Positions 35,296 through 44,460 of a DNA stretch of 64,000 nt are shown piece by piece (the first letter of the stretch is position 1; each line of letters begins with the position of its first letter). Location: the NCBI GenBank assembly GCA_014337915.1, contig QUBU01000002.1:1-64000 (forward strand), in the 5' to 3' direction. Origin of the DNA: Gammaproteobacteria bacterium. Lineage in GTDB: Bacteria > Pseudomonadota > Gammaproteobacteria > Steroidobacterales > GCA-2729495. A model generated the notes under the pieces. That model was not told the origin of the DNA. It worked only from the letters and a program-made list of their open reading frames with translations, and did no database searches. The position numbers were made by a program, and so were the translations under genes.

Positions 35296-35316
35296 GGGAC
35301 ATCGTGAAGGGCTGCG

Positions 35317-36057
35317 TCAGGCGACGTAGCTCTTCAGCTTGACCTCCAGGTTGCGCGGGTTCTCGCCCTCGGCGATGGCGATGATGCCTTCCAGCACCAT
35401 TTCCTTGGCACGGCTCTGCGCCTTGATGATCTCCTTGAGCTTGTTGGCCGTCGGCAGGAAGAACAGGTTGGCGAGGCCGATGCCGTAGATGGTGGCGGTG
35501 AAGGCTGCGGCGATGCCGTGGCCGAGCTTGCTGGGATCGGCGAGGTTCTTCATCACGGCGATGAGGCCGAGCACGGCGCCGATGATGCCCAACGTCGGTG
35601 CATAGATGCCCAGGCCCTCGAAGACCTTCGCGCTCTGCGTGTTGGCCTTTTCCTTGGCCTCCAGCTCCAGCTCCATGGTTTCGCGGATCTTGTCGGGCTC
35701 GGTGCCGTCGACCAGCATCTGCAGCGCCTTCTTCGAGAACTCGTCCGGCTCCTTCTCCAGCGCCGGTTCCAGCCCGAGCAGCCCCTGCTTGCGGGCGGTC
35801 TCGCTCCATTCGACCATCTTGGCGATCAGCGCGTCGGTGTCTTCCACCGGCGGCTTGAAGATCCAGGGGAAAATCTTCCAGGCACGGAGGAAGGTTTCCT
35901 TCGGCGTCTGCACCAGGCTCGAGGCCAGCGTGCCGATGAAGACGATGACGAAGGCGGCCGGGTTCGCCAGCGACGCGATGCCGGCACCCTTGAGGATGCT
36001 GCCGCCGACCAGGGCCACCAGGGCCAGCACCACGCCGGTTGTAGTCAGCGGATCCAT
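35317..36057 (-). CDS. motC: flagellar stator protein MotC (MotA family)
   Basis: A 246-residue inner-membrane protein, the length of Pseudomonas MotC, with four membrane segments (about 5-20, 28-48, 148-168, 180-202) and a large cytoplasmic loop. Typical motifs are ANPAAFVIVFIGTLASSLV and GIYAPTLGIIGAVLGLIAVM. It forms the proton channel with MotD. The ATG at 36057 lies 1 base after the fliA stop codon, so translation is probably linked; upstream ATG at 36126 would overlap fliA and adds unrelated residues. Confidence 0.92.
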   Translation of the reverse strand: MDPLTTTGVVLALVALVGGSILKGAGIASLANPAAFVIVFIGTLASSLVQTPKETFLRAWKIFPWIFKPPVEDTDALIAKMVEWSETARKQGLLGLEPALEKEPDEFSKKALQMLVDGTEPDKIRETMELELEAKEKANTQSAKVFEGLGIYAPTLGIIGAVLGLIAVMKNLADPSKLGHGIAAAFTATIYGIGLANLFFLPTANKLKEIIKAQSRAKEMVLEGIIAIAEGENPRNLEVKLKSYVA

Positions 36058-36058
36058 G

Positions 36059-36802
36059 TCAGGCCCCGGCTCCCGTGGCCACCCAGTCCTGCAGGCGGGC
36101 GCGCAGCCGCACCAGTGCCTGGCCATGGATCTGGCAGATGCGTGACTCGCTCACGCCGAGCACTTCGCCGATTTCCTTCAGGTTCAGTTCCTCGTCGTAG
36201 TACAGCGACATGACCAGTGCCTCGCGCTCCGGCAGTTCGCCGATGGCTGCGGTCATGGCAGCATGGAATTCCTCGGACTCCAGCTCCGCTGCAGGGTCCA
36301 GAGATGGCTGGTCGCCGTCCGGGTCCGCGTCGCTGCCCTGGTCCGGGTTGGCATCCTCGAGGCTGAACATGCGCTGGGTAGTGGTCGCCGTCACCATGCG
36401 GAAGTATTCCTCGAGCGGCACGCCGAGTTCGGCGGCGACATCACGCGGGCTGGCATGGGCGCCGGTGCGGTTCTCCACCGCACGCACTGCCGCCGTCAGC
36501 TGCCGCTGCTTGCGGTACACGGAGCGCGGTGCCCAGTCGGTGTTCCTGAATTCGTCCAGCATCGCTCCACGCACTCGTATGCTCGCGTAGGTCTCGAAGG
36601 ACGCGCCCCTGGCAGCCGAGTACTGCCGGGCCGCATCCAGCAGGGCGATGAGCCCTGTCTGCACCATGTCCTCCAGCTCCACGCCATCGGGCAGCCGGCC
36701 AAGGAGGTGACTCGCGATCCTCTTGACCAGCGGCGCATACCGCTCCACCAGTTCCTCGGGCTGGAGCTGGCTGGCAGTGGCGTAGGCGGAGGCTGTGCTC
36801 AT
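36059..36802 (-). CDS. fliA: flagellar sigma factor sigma-28
   Basis: A 247-residue RNA polymerase sigma factor for late flagellar genes. Region 2 includes RYAPLVKRIASHL, GVELEDMVQTGLIALLDA and the DNA-melting segment FETYASIRVRGAMLDE. Region 4 has LPEREALVMSLYYDEELNL and LKEIGEVLGVSESRICQ. Its expected target in this window is the fliC promoter at 63198-63226. The ATG at 36802 overlaps the flhG stop by 4 bases. In Pseudomonas, cheY and cheZ follow fliA; here motC does. Confidence 0.95.
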   Translation of the reverse strand: MSTASAYATASQLQPEELVERYAPLVKRIASHLLGRLPDGVELEDMVQTGLIALLDAARQYSAARGASFETYASIRVRGAMLDEFRNTDWAPRSVYRKQRQLTAAVRAVENRTGAHASPRDVAAELGVPLEEYFRMVTATTTQRMFSLEDANPDQGSDADPDGDQPSLDPAAELESEEFHAAMTAAIGELPEREALVMSLYYDEELNLKEIGEVLGVSESRICQIHGQALVRLRARLQDWVATGAGA

Positions 36803-37671
36803 GCCACCGCGCCCTGGGCGCTGCCCGGCTGCCGCAGCAGCCGCTCCACGAAGAACTCGATGTTTCCCCGCGCCGCGCGGGGTGCATCCCACTTATCGGC
36901 ACGATGGGCCAGCTGCTTGAGGGCGGAGGCGGCCAGGCTGGTGGGGAACGCCGTCACAAACGGCGTCTGCAGCTGGACCGCGCGCCACACCCGGTCGTCG
37001 TAGGGCACGCTGCCGGCATGGTCCAGCGAGACCTGCAGGAAGCGCTCGGTGACCCGCAGCAGCTTCTCGAACAGCTGGCGGCCATGGCCCCCCTCGCGGG
37101 TCATGTTGGTGACCACGCGGAAGCGGTGCACGTTGCGTTCGCGGGACAGCACCTTGATCACTGCATAGGCGTCGGTGATGGAGGTGGGCTCGTCGCAGAC
37201 CACCACCACGACTTCGTGGGCCGCCTCGGCGAAGCGCAGCACCGGATCGGAGATACCGGCCGGCGTATCCACCATGAGGACGTCGAGGTCGCAGCTCAGT
37301 TCGCTGAAGGCATTGACGATGCCGGCGTTCTGCAGCGTGCTGAGGTTGGCCATCTCCGACAGGCCGGAGGCGCCGGGCACCACCATGACACCGGCCGGGC
37401 CGCTGACCACGACCTCCGGCAGGCTGCGCTCGCCGCGCACCACGTCGGCCATGGTGTACTGCGGCTGCAGGCCGAACAGCACGTCGACGTTGGCCAGGCC
37501 GAGGTCGCCGTCGAAGAGCATCACGCGCCGGCCGAGCATCGACAGCGCCACCGCGAGGTTGGCGCAGATGTTGGTCTTGCCGACGCCACCCTTGCCGCCG
37601 GTGACGGTGATGACCTTCACCGGCCGGGCCTGGCGCAGGCGTCGCAGGCCATCGGCCTGGTCGGGATTCAT
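36799..37671 (-). CDS. flhG: flagellar number regulator, MinD/ParA-like ATPase FlhG (FleN)
   Basis: A 290-residue deviant-Walker ATPase that limits flagellar number and antagonises FlhF and FleQ. The Walker motif is VTGGKGGVGKTN (signature lysine plus catalytic lysine), followed by FDGDLGLANVDVLFGL and VDTPAGISDPVLRF. I chose the ATG at 37671 because MNPDQADGLRRL is the usual family start. An ATG at 37692 has a better GAGGTG site but would overlap flhF by 14 bases. It acts with the FleQ-like activator found at 31 kb. Confidence 0.9.
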   Translation of the reverse strand: MNPDQADGLRRLRQARPVKVITVTGGKGGVGKTNICANLAVALSMLGRRVMLFDGDLGLANVDVLFGLQPQYTMADVVRGERSLPEVVVSGPAGVMVVPGASGLSEMANLSTLQNAGIVNAFSELSCDLDVLMVDTPAGISDPVLRFAEAAHEVVVVVCDEPTSITDAYAVIKVLSRERNVHRFRVVTNMTREGGHGRQLFEKLLRVTERFLQVSLDHAGSVPYDDRVWRAVQLQTPFVTAFPTSLAASALKQLAHRADKWDAPRAARGNIEFFVERLLRQPGSAQGAVA

Positions 37672-37678
37672 GGCAGGT

Positions 37679-38890
37679 TCAGGCGCAGGCATCGATGTCC
37701 ACCTCGGCAAATTGTTCTGCCATGAAGTCGTCGTTGATCCCGGTGTCGCCGCTCATCAGCTCCAGGGCGGACTTCACCAGCCAGGTGCGGCGTGGCCCGG
37801 CACAGTGCAGGTCTTCGGGAACCCGCTGGCCGTTGGCGACATAAGCCAGCGGCAGCCGGCTGCGCACCAGCGCCGACAGTGCACCGCCGAGGGAGGTCGC
37901 CTCATCCGTCTTGGTAAGGATGCACGCTGACGGGCGGGCTGCCATGAACGCTTCCACAATTTCCCGCTGGCCGGCGCTCTGCGTGTTGGCGGGAAGCGCC
38001 AGCAGTACCTTGACGCGGGCATCCGCGGCCGCCAGCCAGGACAGCTGGCGTGCCAGGCGCAGGTCGCGCTGTCCCATGCCGGCGGTGTCGATCAGCACCA
38101 GCCTGCGGCTGGAGAGCAGGTCCAGCACCTCGGCCAGGCGGTTACCGTCGCCGGCCTGGTAGACCGGGGCACCGAGAATCTCGCCGAAGGTCTCGAGCTG
38201 CTCGCGTGCGCCGATGCGGAAGGTGTCGGTGGTCACCAGCGCGACGTCCTCCGGCCGGCCCTGCAGCGCGTAGCGTGCGGCCAGCTTGGCGATGGTGGTG
38301 GTCTTGCCGACGCCGGTGGGGCCGACGATGGCGAACACGCCGCCAGCGGCGATCAGGTCGTCATCGCAGACCGGGATGCTGGCCTCGAGCCGCCGCAGCG
38401 GCGCGCTCCAGGCGGTGCGGGCCGTCAGGTCCGCGCCCAGCGCGGCGACGATGTCGCGGACCACGTCCGGGGTGAGGCCGATGCGTGTCAGGTTGCGCAT
38501 GGTGGTGGCGGCGGCGGCATTGCGGCGCACGCCGTCGTTCCAGGCCAGGCGCGAGAGCTGGGTCTCGAGCAGGTCGCGCAGCGTGCGCACTTCCTCGCGC
38601 AGGTTGCGGAATTCGCGGTCGTCGGCCAGGCGCGGGACGCTGCCAGCCGCCACCGGTGCCGCCACGGGCGCTGGCTGGCCGGTGCCGCCGTCCGCAGCCA
38701 CGGCGGCGTAGTTGGCGGCGGGGCCTGCTGCTGCCGGTGTCGCCGGCGGCTCGTAGTCCACCGCTGCCGACAGCTCGATGCCACCCTCGACCCGCTGGGT
38801 CTCGAGGATCACGGCGTCCGGGCCGAGGGCCTCGCGGACCTGGCGCATGGCTTCGCGGATGTCGCTGGCGACGAAACGTCTGATTTTCAT
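37679..38890 (-). CDS. flhF: flagellar placement GTPase FlhF
   Basis: A 403-residue SRP-type GTPase that directs polar flagellar assembly. The N-terminal segment MKIRRFVASDIREAMRQVRE is the family start; an Ala/Pro-rich linker (about 47-85) precedes the NG domain. GTPase motifs are GPTGVGKTTTIAKLAA (G1), TTDTFRIGAREQL, DTAGMGQRD (G3) and TKTDEATSLGG (G4). It is followed by flhG after 7 bases. GGGAGG precedes the ATG. Confidence 0.93.
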   Translation of the reverse strand: MKIRRFVASDIREAMRQVREALGPDAVILETQRVEGGIELSAAVDYEPPATPAAAGPAANYAAVAADGGTGQPAPVAAPVAAGSVPRLADDREFRNLREEVRTLRDLLETQLSRLAWNDGVRRNAAAATTMRNLTRIGLTPDVVRDIVAALGADLTARTAWSAPLRRLEASIPVCDDDLIAAGGVFAIVGPTGVGKTTTIAKLAARYALQGRPEDVALVTTDTFRIGAREQLETFGEILGAPVYQAGDGNRLAEVLDLLSSRRLVLIDTAGMGQRDLRLARQLSWLAAADARVKVLLALPANTQSAGQREIVEAFMAARPSACILTKTDEATSLGGALSALVRSRLPLAYVANGQRVPEDLHCAGPRRTWLVKSALELMSGDTGINDDFMAEQFAEVDIDACA

Positions 38891-38913
38891 CCTGCCTCCC
38901 TGGGGCTGGCCCG

Positions 38914-38933
38914 CGGCGCCTGTTCAGGCGCCG
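38914..38933 (-). promoter_or_regulatory. hairpin in the flhA-flhF gap
   Basis: CGGCGCCTG (38914-38922) and CAGGCGCCG (38925-38933) are perfect 9-bp arms separated by 2 bases, 24 bases upstream of flhF. No T-run follows on the minus strand. It may mark an mRNA processing or attenuation point between the export genes and flhF. Confidence 0.4.
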
Positions 38934-38952
38934 GGGCCGTGCCAAAATCCTG

Positions 38953-41034
38953 TCAACTTCCCACTGCCGCCACGAGCTTGACGCGGCGGCTGTCCGGCAC
39001 CTCGTTGTAGGCCAGCACCTTCAGGCTGGGCACCGCGAAGCGCAGGAACCGCGCGAGCCAGGGCCGCAGTGCCGGTGACACCAGCAGAACCGCCGGCTGT
39101 CCGGCGATTTCCTGGCGCTGGGTGGTCTCCGACAGCTGTGCCTGCACCCGCTCGGCCAGCGAAGGCTCGATGCCGCCTTCGCCGCCGCCCTTGAGGGCAT
39201 CCTGCAAGATCTGTTCCAGCCGCGGCTCCAGGGTGATGACCGGCAGCTCCTCCGACTGGGTGCCGAGCTTCTGCACGATGGAGCGCCCCAGCGCCGCCCG
39301 CACATGCCCGGTCAGGACCTCCGGGTCCTGGGTGGTGCGGCCATGCTCGGCCAGGGTCTGGCAGATGCTGCGCATGTTGGTGATGGCGACCTGGTCGCGC
39401 AGCAGCTCCTGCAGCACGCGCACGATCACCGACAGCGACAGGGTCTTCGGCGTCAGCTCCTCGACCAGCCGGGGCGCGCTCCTGGCGAGGCGGTCGAGCA
39501 GCTGCTGTGCTTCCTGGTGCCCGAGCAGCTCATGGGCGTTCTCCTGGAGCACCTTCGAAAGATGCGTGGCGATGACGGTCGGCACGTCCACGACGGTGTA
39601 GCCGCGCGCCTGGGCGTCCTCGCGCTGCACCGGTTCGATCCACACCGCCTCCAGGTTGAAGGCCGGATCGCGCGCGGGAATGCCCTGGATCGGCTGGTCG
39701 ATGTGGCCCGGATTGATGGCGAGCTCGCGGTCGGCATAGACCTCGCCCTGGGCGATGGTCGAGCCCAGCAGGCTGATGCGATAGCCCTGCGGCGGCAGGT
39801 CGAGGTCGTCGCGGATGCGCACCGGCGTGATGAGGAAGCCCAGTTCCTCGGACAGCCGCTTGCGCACGCCCTTGATCCGGCGCATCAGCTCGCCATCCTG
39901 GTTGCGGTCCACCAGCGGGATCAGCCGGTAGCCCACGTCCAGGGCGATGGGGTCGGCCTGGCCGACGTCATCCCAGGACAGGTCGCGGTTGGGTTCGGGT
40001 GGCGGCAGCTCCGGTTCCGCCGGGCGACTGTCCAGTGCCTGGCGGATGGCCGCCGACTTGCGCTCCAGCAGCCAGGCGCTGCCGGCGCAGGCACCGGCGG
40101 CGAGCAGGAAGGCGACGTTGGGCATGCCCGGCACCAGGCCCAGCAGACCCAGCAGCACCGCCACCACCCGCAGGATGCGCGGATCGCCCACCAGCTGGTT
40201 GAACAGCTGCTGGCTCATGTTCTCGGCGCGCGACATGCGGGTGACGATGATGGCCACCGCGGTGGAGAGCAGCAGCGAGGGAATCTGCGCCACCAGGCCG
40301 TCGCCGATGGTGAGCAGCGTGTAGGTCTGTGCCGCGGCAGCGAAGCCGAGGTCGTGCTGCAGCGTACCGATGAGGATGCCGCCGATGACGTTGATGAAGA
40401 CGATCAGCAGCCCGGCGATCGCGTCGCCGCGGACGAACTTGCTGGAGCCGTCCATGGCGCCGTAGAAGTCCGCCTCGGTACGCACCTCGGCACGGCGCTG
40501 GGCGGCTTCCTCCTGGCTGATGATGCCGGCGTTGAGGTCGGCGTCGATGGCCATCTGCTTGCCGGGCAGGGCGTCGAGGGTAAAGCGTGCGCTGACTTCG
40601 GAGACGCGGCCGGCGCCCTTGGTGACCACCACGAAGTTGATGATGATGAGGATGGCGAAGACCACCACGCCCACCGCGTAGTTGCCGCCTACCACGAACT
40701 CGCCGAAGGCCTCGATCACCTTGCCGGCCGAATCGGTGCCGGTATGGCCGTGCAGCAGCACCACGCGCGTGGAAGCGACGTTGAGCGCCAGGCGTAGCAG
40801 CGTGGCCAGCAGCAGCACGGTGGGGAACACCGCGAAATCCAGCGGCCGCATCACGTAGACCACCGCCAGCACCACCATCAGCGAGAGCACGATGTTGAAG
40901 GTGAACAGCGCATCGAGCACCAGCGGCGGCAGCGGCAGCACCACCATCGAGAGCATGGCGAGGATCAGGATTGGCAGGCCGGCGCCACCGAGGTTGCGGA
41001 GGAAGCGGGCGGGGCCGTTGCTGGCTGCGGTCAT
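38953..41034 (-). CDS. flhA: flagellar type III export protein FlhA
   Basis: A 693-residue inner-membrane core of the flagellar export gate. The first half holds about eight membrane helices plus the conserved FHIPEP-type loop region (KGAGRVSEVSARFTLDALPG and QMAIDADLNAGIISQEEA). The C-terminal cytoplasmic ring domain begins near residue 340 and includes NLEAVWIEP, VDVPTVIATHLSKVL and the late RPWLARFLRF segment. Length equals that of other FlhA proteins. It lies between flhB (30 bases) and flhF (62 bases). Confidence 0.96.
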   Translation of the reverse strand: MTAASNGPARFLRNLGGAGLPILILAMLSMVVLPLPPLVLDALFTFNIVLSLMVVLAVVYVMRPLDFAVFPTVLLLATLLRLALNVASTRVVLLHGHTGTDSAGKVIEAFGEFVVGGNYAVGVVVFAILIIINFVVVTKGAGRVSEVSARFTLDALPGKQMAIDADLNAGIISQEEAAQRRAEVRTEADFYGAMDGSSKFVRGDAIAGLLIVFINVIGGILIGTLQHDLGFAAAAQTYTLLTIGDGLVAQIPSLLLSTAVAIIVTRMSRAENMSQQLFNQLVGDPRILRVVAVLLGLLGLVPGMPNVAFLLAAGACAGSAWLLERKSAAIRQALDSRPAEPELPPPEPNRDLSWDDVGQADPIALDVGYRLIPLVDRNQDGELMRRIKGVRKRLSEELGFLITPVRIRDDLDLPPQGYRISLLGSTIAQGEVYADRELAINPGHIDQPIQGIPARDPAFNLEAVWIEPVQREDAQARGYTVVDVPTVIATHLSKVLQENAHELLGHQEAQQLLDRLARSAPRLVEELTPKTLSLSVIVRVLQELLRDQVAITNMRSICQTLAEHGRTTQDPEVLTGHVRAALGRSIVQKLGTQSEELPVITLEPRLEQILQDALKGGGEGGIEPSLAERVQAQLSETTQRQEIAGQPAVLLVSPALRPWLARFLRFAVPSLKVLAYNEVPDSRRVKLVAAVGS

Positions 41035-41064
41035 GTCGGGTTCTCCATCGGTCTGTCAGCGGCC

Positions 41065-42219
41065 TCAGGCCTGCAGGTCGCGCCGGCCGCGCCGGGGCCT
41101 GGCGAGGCTGGCGTCCACCTGCACGGCCGGACGCTCCGGCCAGGCGGCGCCGGTCTGCACGGCAGCCCTGAGGCGATACACGTAGGTCAGCACCTGGGCG
41201 ACCGCCACGTAGAGCGGGCCCGGGATCTCCTGGTTGAGATTGGTGGTCCAGTACAGCGCGCGGGCCAGCAGCGGCGCTTCGAACAGCGCCACGCGGTGCT
41301 GGCTGGCCAGCTCGCGGATGCGGGCGGCCACGTGGTCTACGCCCTTGGCGACCACCACCGGGGCGCGCATGCGCTTCTCGTCGTAGCGCAGGGCGACGGC
41401 GAAATGTGTCGGGTTGGTGATGATGACATCGGCCGTCGGCACCGCCTTCATCATGCGGCGGCTGGCCAGCTGCTGCTGCAGCGCGCGGATGCGGCTGCGC
41501 ACCTCGGGGCGACCCTCGGTCTCCTTCAGTTCCTCGCGGATCTCCTGGCGCGTCATGCGCAGTTCGCGATGGTGCGACCAGAGCTGGAAGGGCGCATCCG
41601 CCAGCGCCACCACCAGCATGCCGAAGCTGCAGGCGACCAGGGTCACGGCAACCAGGTAGCCTGCGTCGTTCATGGCCGCGCCGAGCGGCTCGACGCCCAG
41701 CGCCAGCACCGGGCCGCGGGCCCAGGCCATGCAGCCCAGCGCGAAACCGCCGATGACCAGCCCCTTGGCCAGCGCCTTGGCGACTTCCACCAGGCCACGC
41801 AGGCTGAAGATGCGCTTGATGCCCTGCACCGGATCCAGGCGGCTCCAGCGCGGCGCGACCTGCTCGGTGCTGAAGACCCAGCCGCCGACCGCCAGCGCAC
41901 CGCCTACGGCCGCCAGCGCCAGCACCACCAGCAGCGGCGTGAAGGCGAGCAGCGTGTCGATGCTGGCGCTGGCCAGCGCCGCGGTCATCGTGCCGGGCTG
42001 GTCCAGCAGGCGCGGGTCCGGTGTCAGGCCGCGGCGCATCAGGTCTTCCAGCGCGCTGCCCAGCTGCGCGCGCGAAACGCTGATGACGCCCGCGCCGGCC
42101 AGCAGCACCGCGGCGATGTTCAGTTCCCGCGAGCGCGCCACCTGGCCACGCCGGCGCGCCTCTTCCTGGCGTTTCGGCGTGGCTTGTTCGGTGCGTTCCT
42201 GGAAGTCCATCTCCGCCAT
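41065..42219 (-). CDS. flhB: flagellar export switch protein FlhB
   Basis: A 384-residue protein with four membrane segments and a C-terminal cytoplasmic domain that switches export specificity from hook to filament. The self-cleaving NPTH motif starts at Asn269, the same number as in enteric FlhB. The N-terminus has ERTEQATPKRQEEARRRGQV, typical of the family. The ATG at 42219 is preferred over a TTG at 42225. It starts 2 bases after the fliR stop. Confidence 0.95.
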   Translation of the reverse strand: MAEMDFQERTEQATPKRQEEARRRGQVARSRELNIAAVLLAGAGVISVSRAQLGSALEDLMRRGLTPDPRLLDQPGTMTAALASASIDTLLAFTPLLVVLALAAVGGALAVGGWVFSTEQVAPRWSRLDPVQGIKRIFSLRGLVEVAKALAKGLVIGGFALGCMAWARGPVLALGVEPLGAAMNDAGYLVAVTLVACSFGMLVVALADAPFQLWSHHRELRMTRQEIREELKETEGRPEVRSRIRALQQQLASRRMMKAVPTADVIITNPTHFAVALRYDEKRMRAPVVVAKGVDHVAARIRELASQHRVALFEAPLLARALYWTTNLNQEIPGPLYVAVAQVLTYVYRLRAAVQTGAAWPERPAVQVDASLARPRRGRRDLQA

Positions 42220-42221
42220 GC

Positions 42222-42992
42222 TCAACCCCCGGCCAGCAGGCGGTTGATGGCGTTGAAGGTCTCGGTCAGCTGCGCCTGCCAGATCGGCCCATGCGAGCCG
42301 ATGTCCATGAGGATCACCAGGAAGCCCATGAGCATCGTGATCGGGAAGCCGACGGCGAACAGGTTGAGTGTCGGCGCGGCGCGGCTGATGACGCCGAAGG
42401 CGACGTTGACCATCAGCATGGCCACCACCGAGGGCAGCGCCAGTTTCACCGCACCGAGGAACATCAGACCGGCGAAGTCGGCAACCAGGCGCAGGTCAGT
42501 GGCGTGGATGCCGCCGCTGCCGATGGGCACCAGCGCGAAGCTGGCCGCCAGCACCTGGATCAGCTGCAGGTGCGCGTTCAGCGCCAGCATCAGCAGCGTG
42601 GCGATGATCAGGTAGAAGCGGCCCAGCAGCGGGATGCCGCCGGACTGCGGATCCACCACCATGGCGAAGGACAGGCCGGTGCCGCTGGAGACGATCTGGC
42701 CGCCGATCACCGCGGCCTCGATGGCGATCTTCAGCAGGAAGCCGATGGCGACGCCGACGACCAGCTCCTGGCCGACGGCCAGCAGGCCCTGCAGGCTTAG
42801 CGGCGAGTAGGCTGGCAGCGGTCCCACCGCCGGCAGCATGGCGAAGGACAGCACCAGCGTGATCAGCAGCCGCAGCCGCGTCGGGACGAACATGGCGCCG
42901 AACACCGGCGCCACCATCACCATGCCACCGACCCGCAGGGCGGCCCACAGGATGTGGAACAGCGTGTCGACGATGGCGGCGAGGGTCAGCAT
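42222..42992 (-). CDS. fliR: flagellar export protein FliR
   Basis: A 256-residue, highly hydrophobic export-gate protein with about six membrane segments. Family features include VFGAMFVPTRLRLLITL, VGVAIGFLLKIAIEAAVIGG and the Gly/Pro-rich DPQSGGIPLLGRFYLI. It assembles with FliP and FliQ into the export channel. It sits between fliQ (16 bases) and flhB in the usual order. Confidence 0.95.
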   Translation of the reverse strand: MLTLAAIVDTLFHILWAALRVGGMVMVAPVFGAMFVPTRLRLLITLVLSFAMLPAVGPLPAYSPLSLQGLLAVGQELVVGVAIGFLLKIAIEAAVIGGQIVSSGTGLSFAMVVDPQSGGIPLLGRFYLIIATLLMLALNAHLQLIQVLAASFALVPIGSGGIHATDLRLVADFAGLMFLGAVKLALPSVVAMLMVNVAFGVISRAAPTLNLFAVGFPITMLMGFLVILMDIGSHGPIWQAQLTETFNAINRLLAGG

Positions 42993-43008
42993 GGCGGCGC
43001 GGCGGCGC

Positions 43009-43278
43009 TCAGCCGAGCATGGACGGGATGTTGTGGAACAGGGTCCGCGTGTAGCCGGTGAGCATCTCCAGCATCCAGGGGCCGGTGGCCAGCAGGGTCA
43101 CCACCAGCGCCAGCAGCTTGGGGATGAACGACAGCGTCATTTCGTTGATCTGGGTGGCAGCCTGCAGCACGCCCACCAGCACGCCGGTGACCAGCGCGGC
43201 CAGCAGCAGCGGTGCGGCGACCAGGATGGTCACGGTGAGCGATTCGCGGGCAACGGTCAGCACCATCTCGGGCGTCAT
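43009..43278 (-). CDS. fliQ: flagellar export protein FliQ
   Basis: An 89-residue, two-helix membrane protein of the export gate. The sequence MTPEMVLTVARESL, then APLLLAALVTGVLVGVLQAA and TQINEMTLSFIPK, is the standard FliQ pattern. Located between fliP (10 bases) and fliR. Confidence 0.95.
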   Translation of the reverse strand: MTPEMVLTVARESLTVTILVAAPLLLAALVTGVLVGVLQAATQINEMTLSFIPKLLALVVTLLATGPWMLEMLTGYTRTLFHNIPSMLG

Positions 43279-43288
43279 GGGGCAGTCC

Positions 43289-44029
43289 TCAGCTGGTGGC
43301 GAAGCTCGCCGCCAGCGTGCCCATGATCAGGCTCCAGCCGTCCACCAGGACGAACAGCATGATCTTGAACGGCAGCGAGATGAGCATCGGGGAGAGCATC
43401 ATCATGCCCATGGACATGAGGACGCTGGAGACCACGAGGTCGATGATCAGGAACGGGATGAAGGTGAGGAAACCGATCTGGAAGGCGGTCTTGAGCTCCG
43501 AGGTCATGAAGCTCGGCAGCAGCACCGACATCGGCACGGCCTCCGGCGTCGCATACTCCTCGTGGCCCGCCAGGTTGGCGAACAGCTCCAGGTCGGGTTC
43601 GCGCGTCTGGCCCAGCATGAAGCTGCGCAGCGGCTTTTCGGCCGCCGCGGCTGCCGCATCCAGTTCGATGGTGCCGGCCATGTAGGGCTTGACGCCGTTG
43701 TCGTAGACCTCGTTAAGCACCGGGCCCATGACGAAGAAGGACAGGAACAGGGCCAGGCCCACCAGCACCTGGTTGGGTGGCGTCTGCGGCATGCCGATCG
43801 CCTGGCGCAGGATCGCCAGCACGATGACGATGCGCGTGAATGAGGTGGCGGCCAGCGCCAGCGATGGCAGCAGCGTCAGCGCCGTCATCAGCAGCAGGAT
43901 CTGCAGGCTCACCGACCAGGTCTTGCCATCGGCACTGGCGGTGACCAGTTCCAGCGCGCGTCCGCCGGGCTCGGCGGCCCAGGTCAGCGCCGGGAGCAAC
44001 AGCAGCAGCAGGACCAGAATGCGCTTCAC
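43289..44029 (-). CDS. fliP: flagellar export protein FliP
   Basis: A 246-residue export-gate protein made with a cleavable signal peptide ([17 protein letters not shown]). Conserved blocks are [40 protein letters not shown] and [19 protein letters not shown]. The start is a GTG at 44029 with a GGAGG site upstream; it overlaps the fliO stop by 4 bases (GTGA). Confidence 0.95.
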   Translation of the reverse strand: MKRILVLLLLLLPALTWAAEPGGRALELVTASADGKTWSVSLQILLLMTALTLLPSLALAATSFTRIVIVLAILRQAIGMPQTPPNQVLVGLALFLSFFVMGPVLNEVYDNGVKPYMAGTIELDAAAAAAEKPLRSFMLGQTREPDLELFANLAGHEEYATPEAVPMSVLLPSFMTSELKTAFQIGFLTFIPFLIIDLVVSSVLMSMGMMMLSPMLISLPFKIMLFVLVDGWSLIMGTLAASFATS

Positions 44030-44448
44030 GGCTGCGCCTCCAGGTGGCTGGCAAAGGGCGCGGTCGCCGCCGGTCCCTGCATCACGTGCAGGGTGCGCAT
44101 GCCGGCGGGGCTGACACCCACCAGCACCCGTTCCTGCCCGACCTGCAGCAGCACGACTTTCTCGCGGGCGCCGAGGGAGACGCCGCTGACGATCTCGATG
44201 AGCCCGGTCTTCAGGTGCCCGCCAGAGCGCAGCCGCTGCGCCAGCCAGGCGAGGCCGCCTACCAGCGCCAGCACCAGGCCGAGGCTCAGCACCATGCGCA
44301 GGGCGGGACCGGCCACGCTGCCGGAGGGCAGTGCACCTGGCACCGGTTGCGCCGGGGTCTGCGTCACGGCCGCCAGCGCGGCGCCGGCAGCAAGCAGGCT
44401 GGCAGCGGTGCATGCCGCGACCAGCATCTGGCGGGACTTGCGGTTCAT
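44026..44448 (-). CDS. fliO: flagellar assembly protein FliO
   Basis: A 140-residue protein that helps FliP assemble. It has an N-terminal signal-like segment (about 9-27), a membrane helix near residues 52-70 ([19 protein letters not shown]), and a small C-terminal domain with [20 protein letters not shown]. FliO is poorly conserved; the position between fliN and fliP settles the call. Confidence 0.88.
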   Translation of the reverse strand: MNRKSRQMLVAACTAASLLAAGAALAAVTQTPAQPVPGALPSGSVAGPALRMVLSLGLVLALVGGLAWLAQRLRSGGHLKTGLIEIVSGVSLGAREKVVLLQVGQERVLVGVSPAGMRTLHVMQGPAATAPFASHLEAQP

Positions 44449-44460
44449 GGAACGGGCGCC

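Noticed and set aside
36893-36900. TTATCGGC, the complement of a FliA -10 box, near 36.9 kb
   Set aside because: It lies inside the flhG coding sequence with no -35 partner and would have to drive fliA from within flhG.
39304-40797. 497-residue plus-strand open frame opposite flhA
   Set aside because: Fully antisense to flhA; composition rich in Gln, His, Asp and Val with no recognisable motif.
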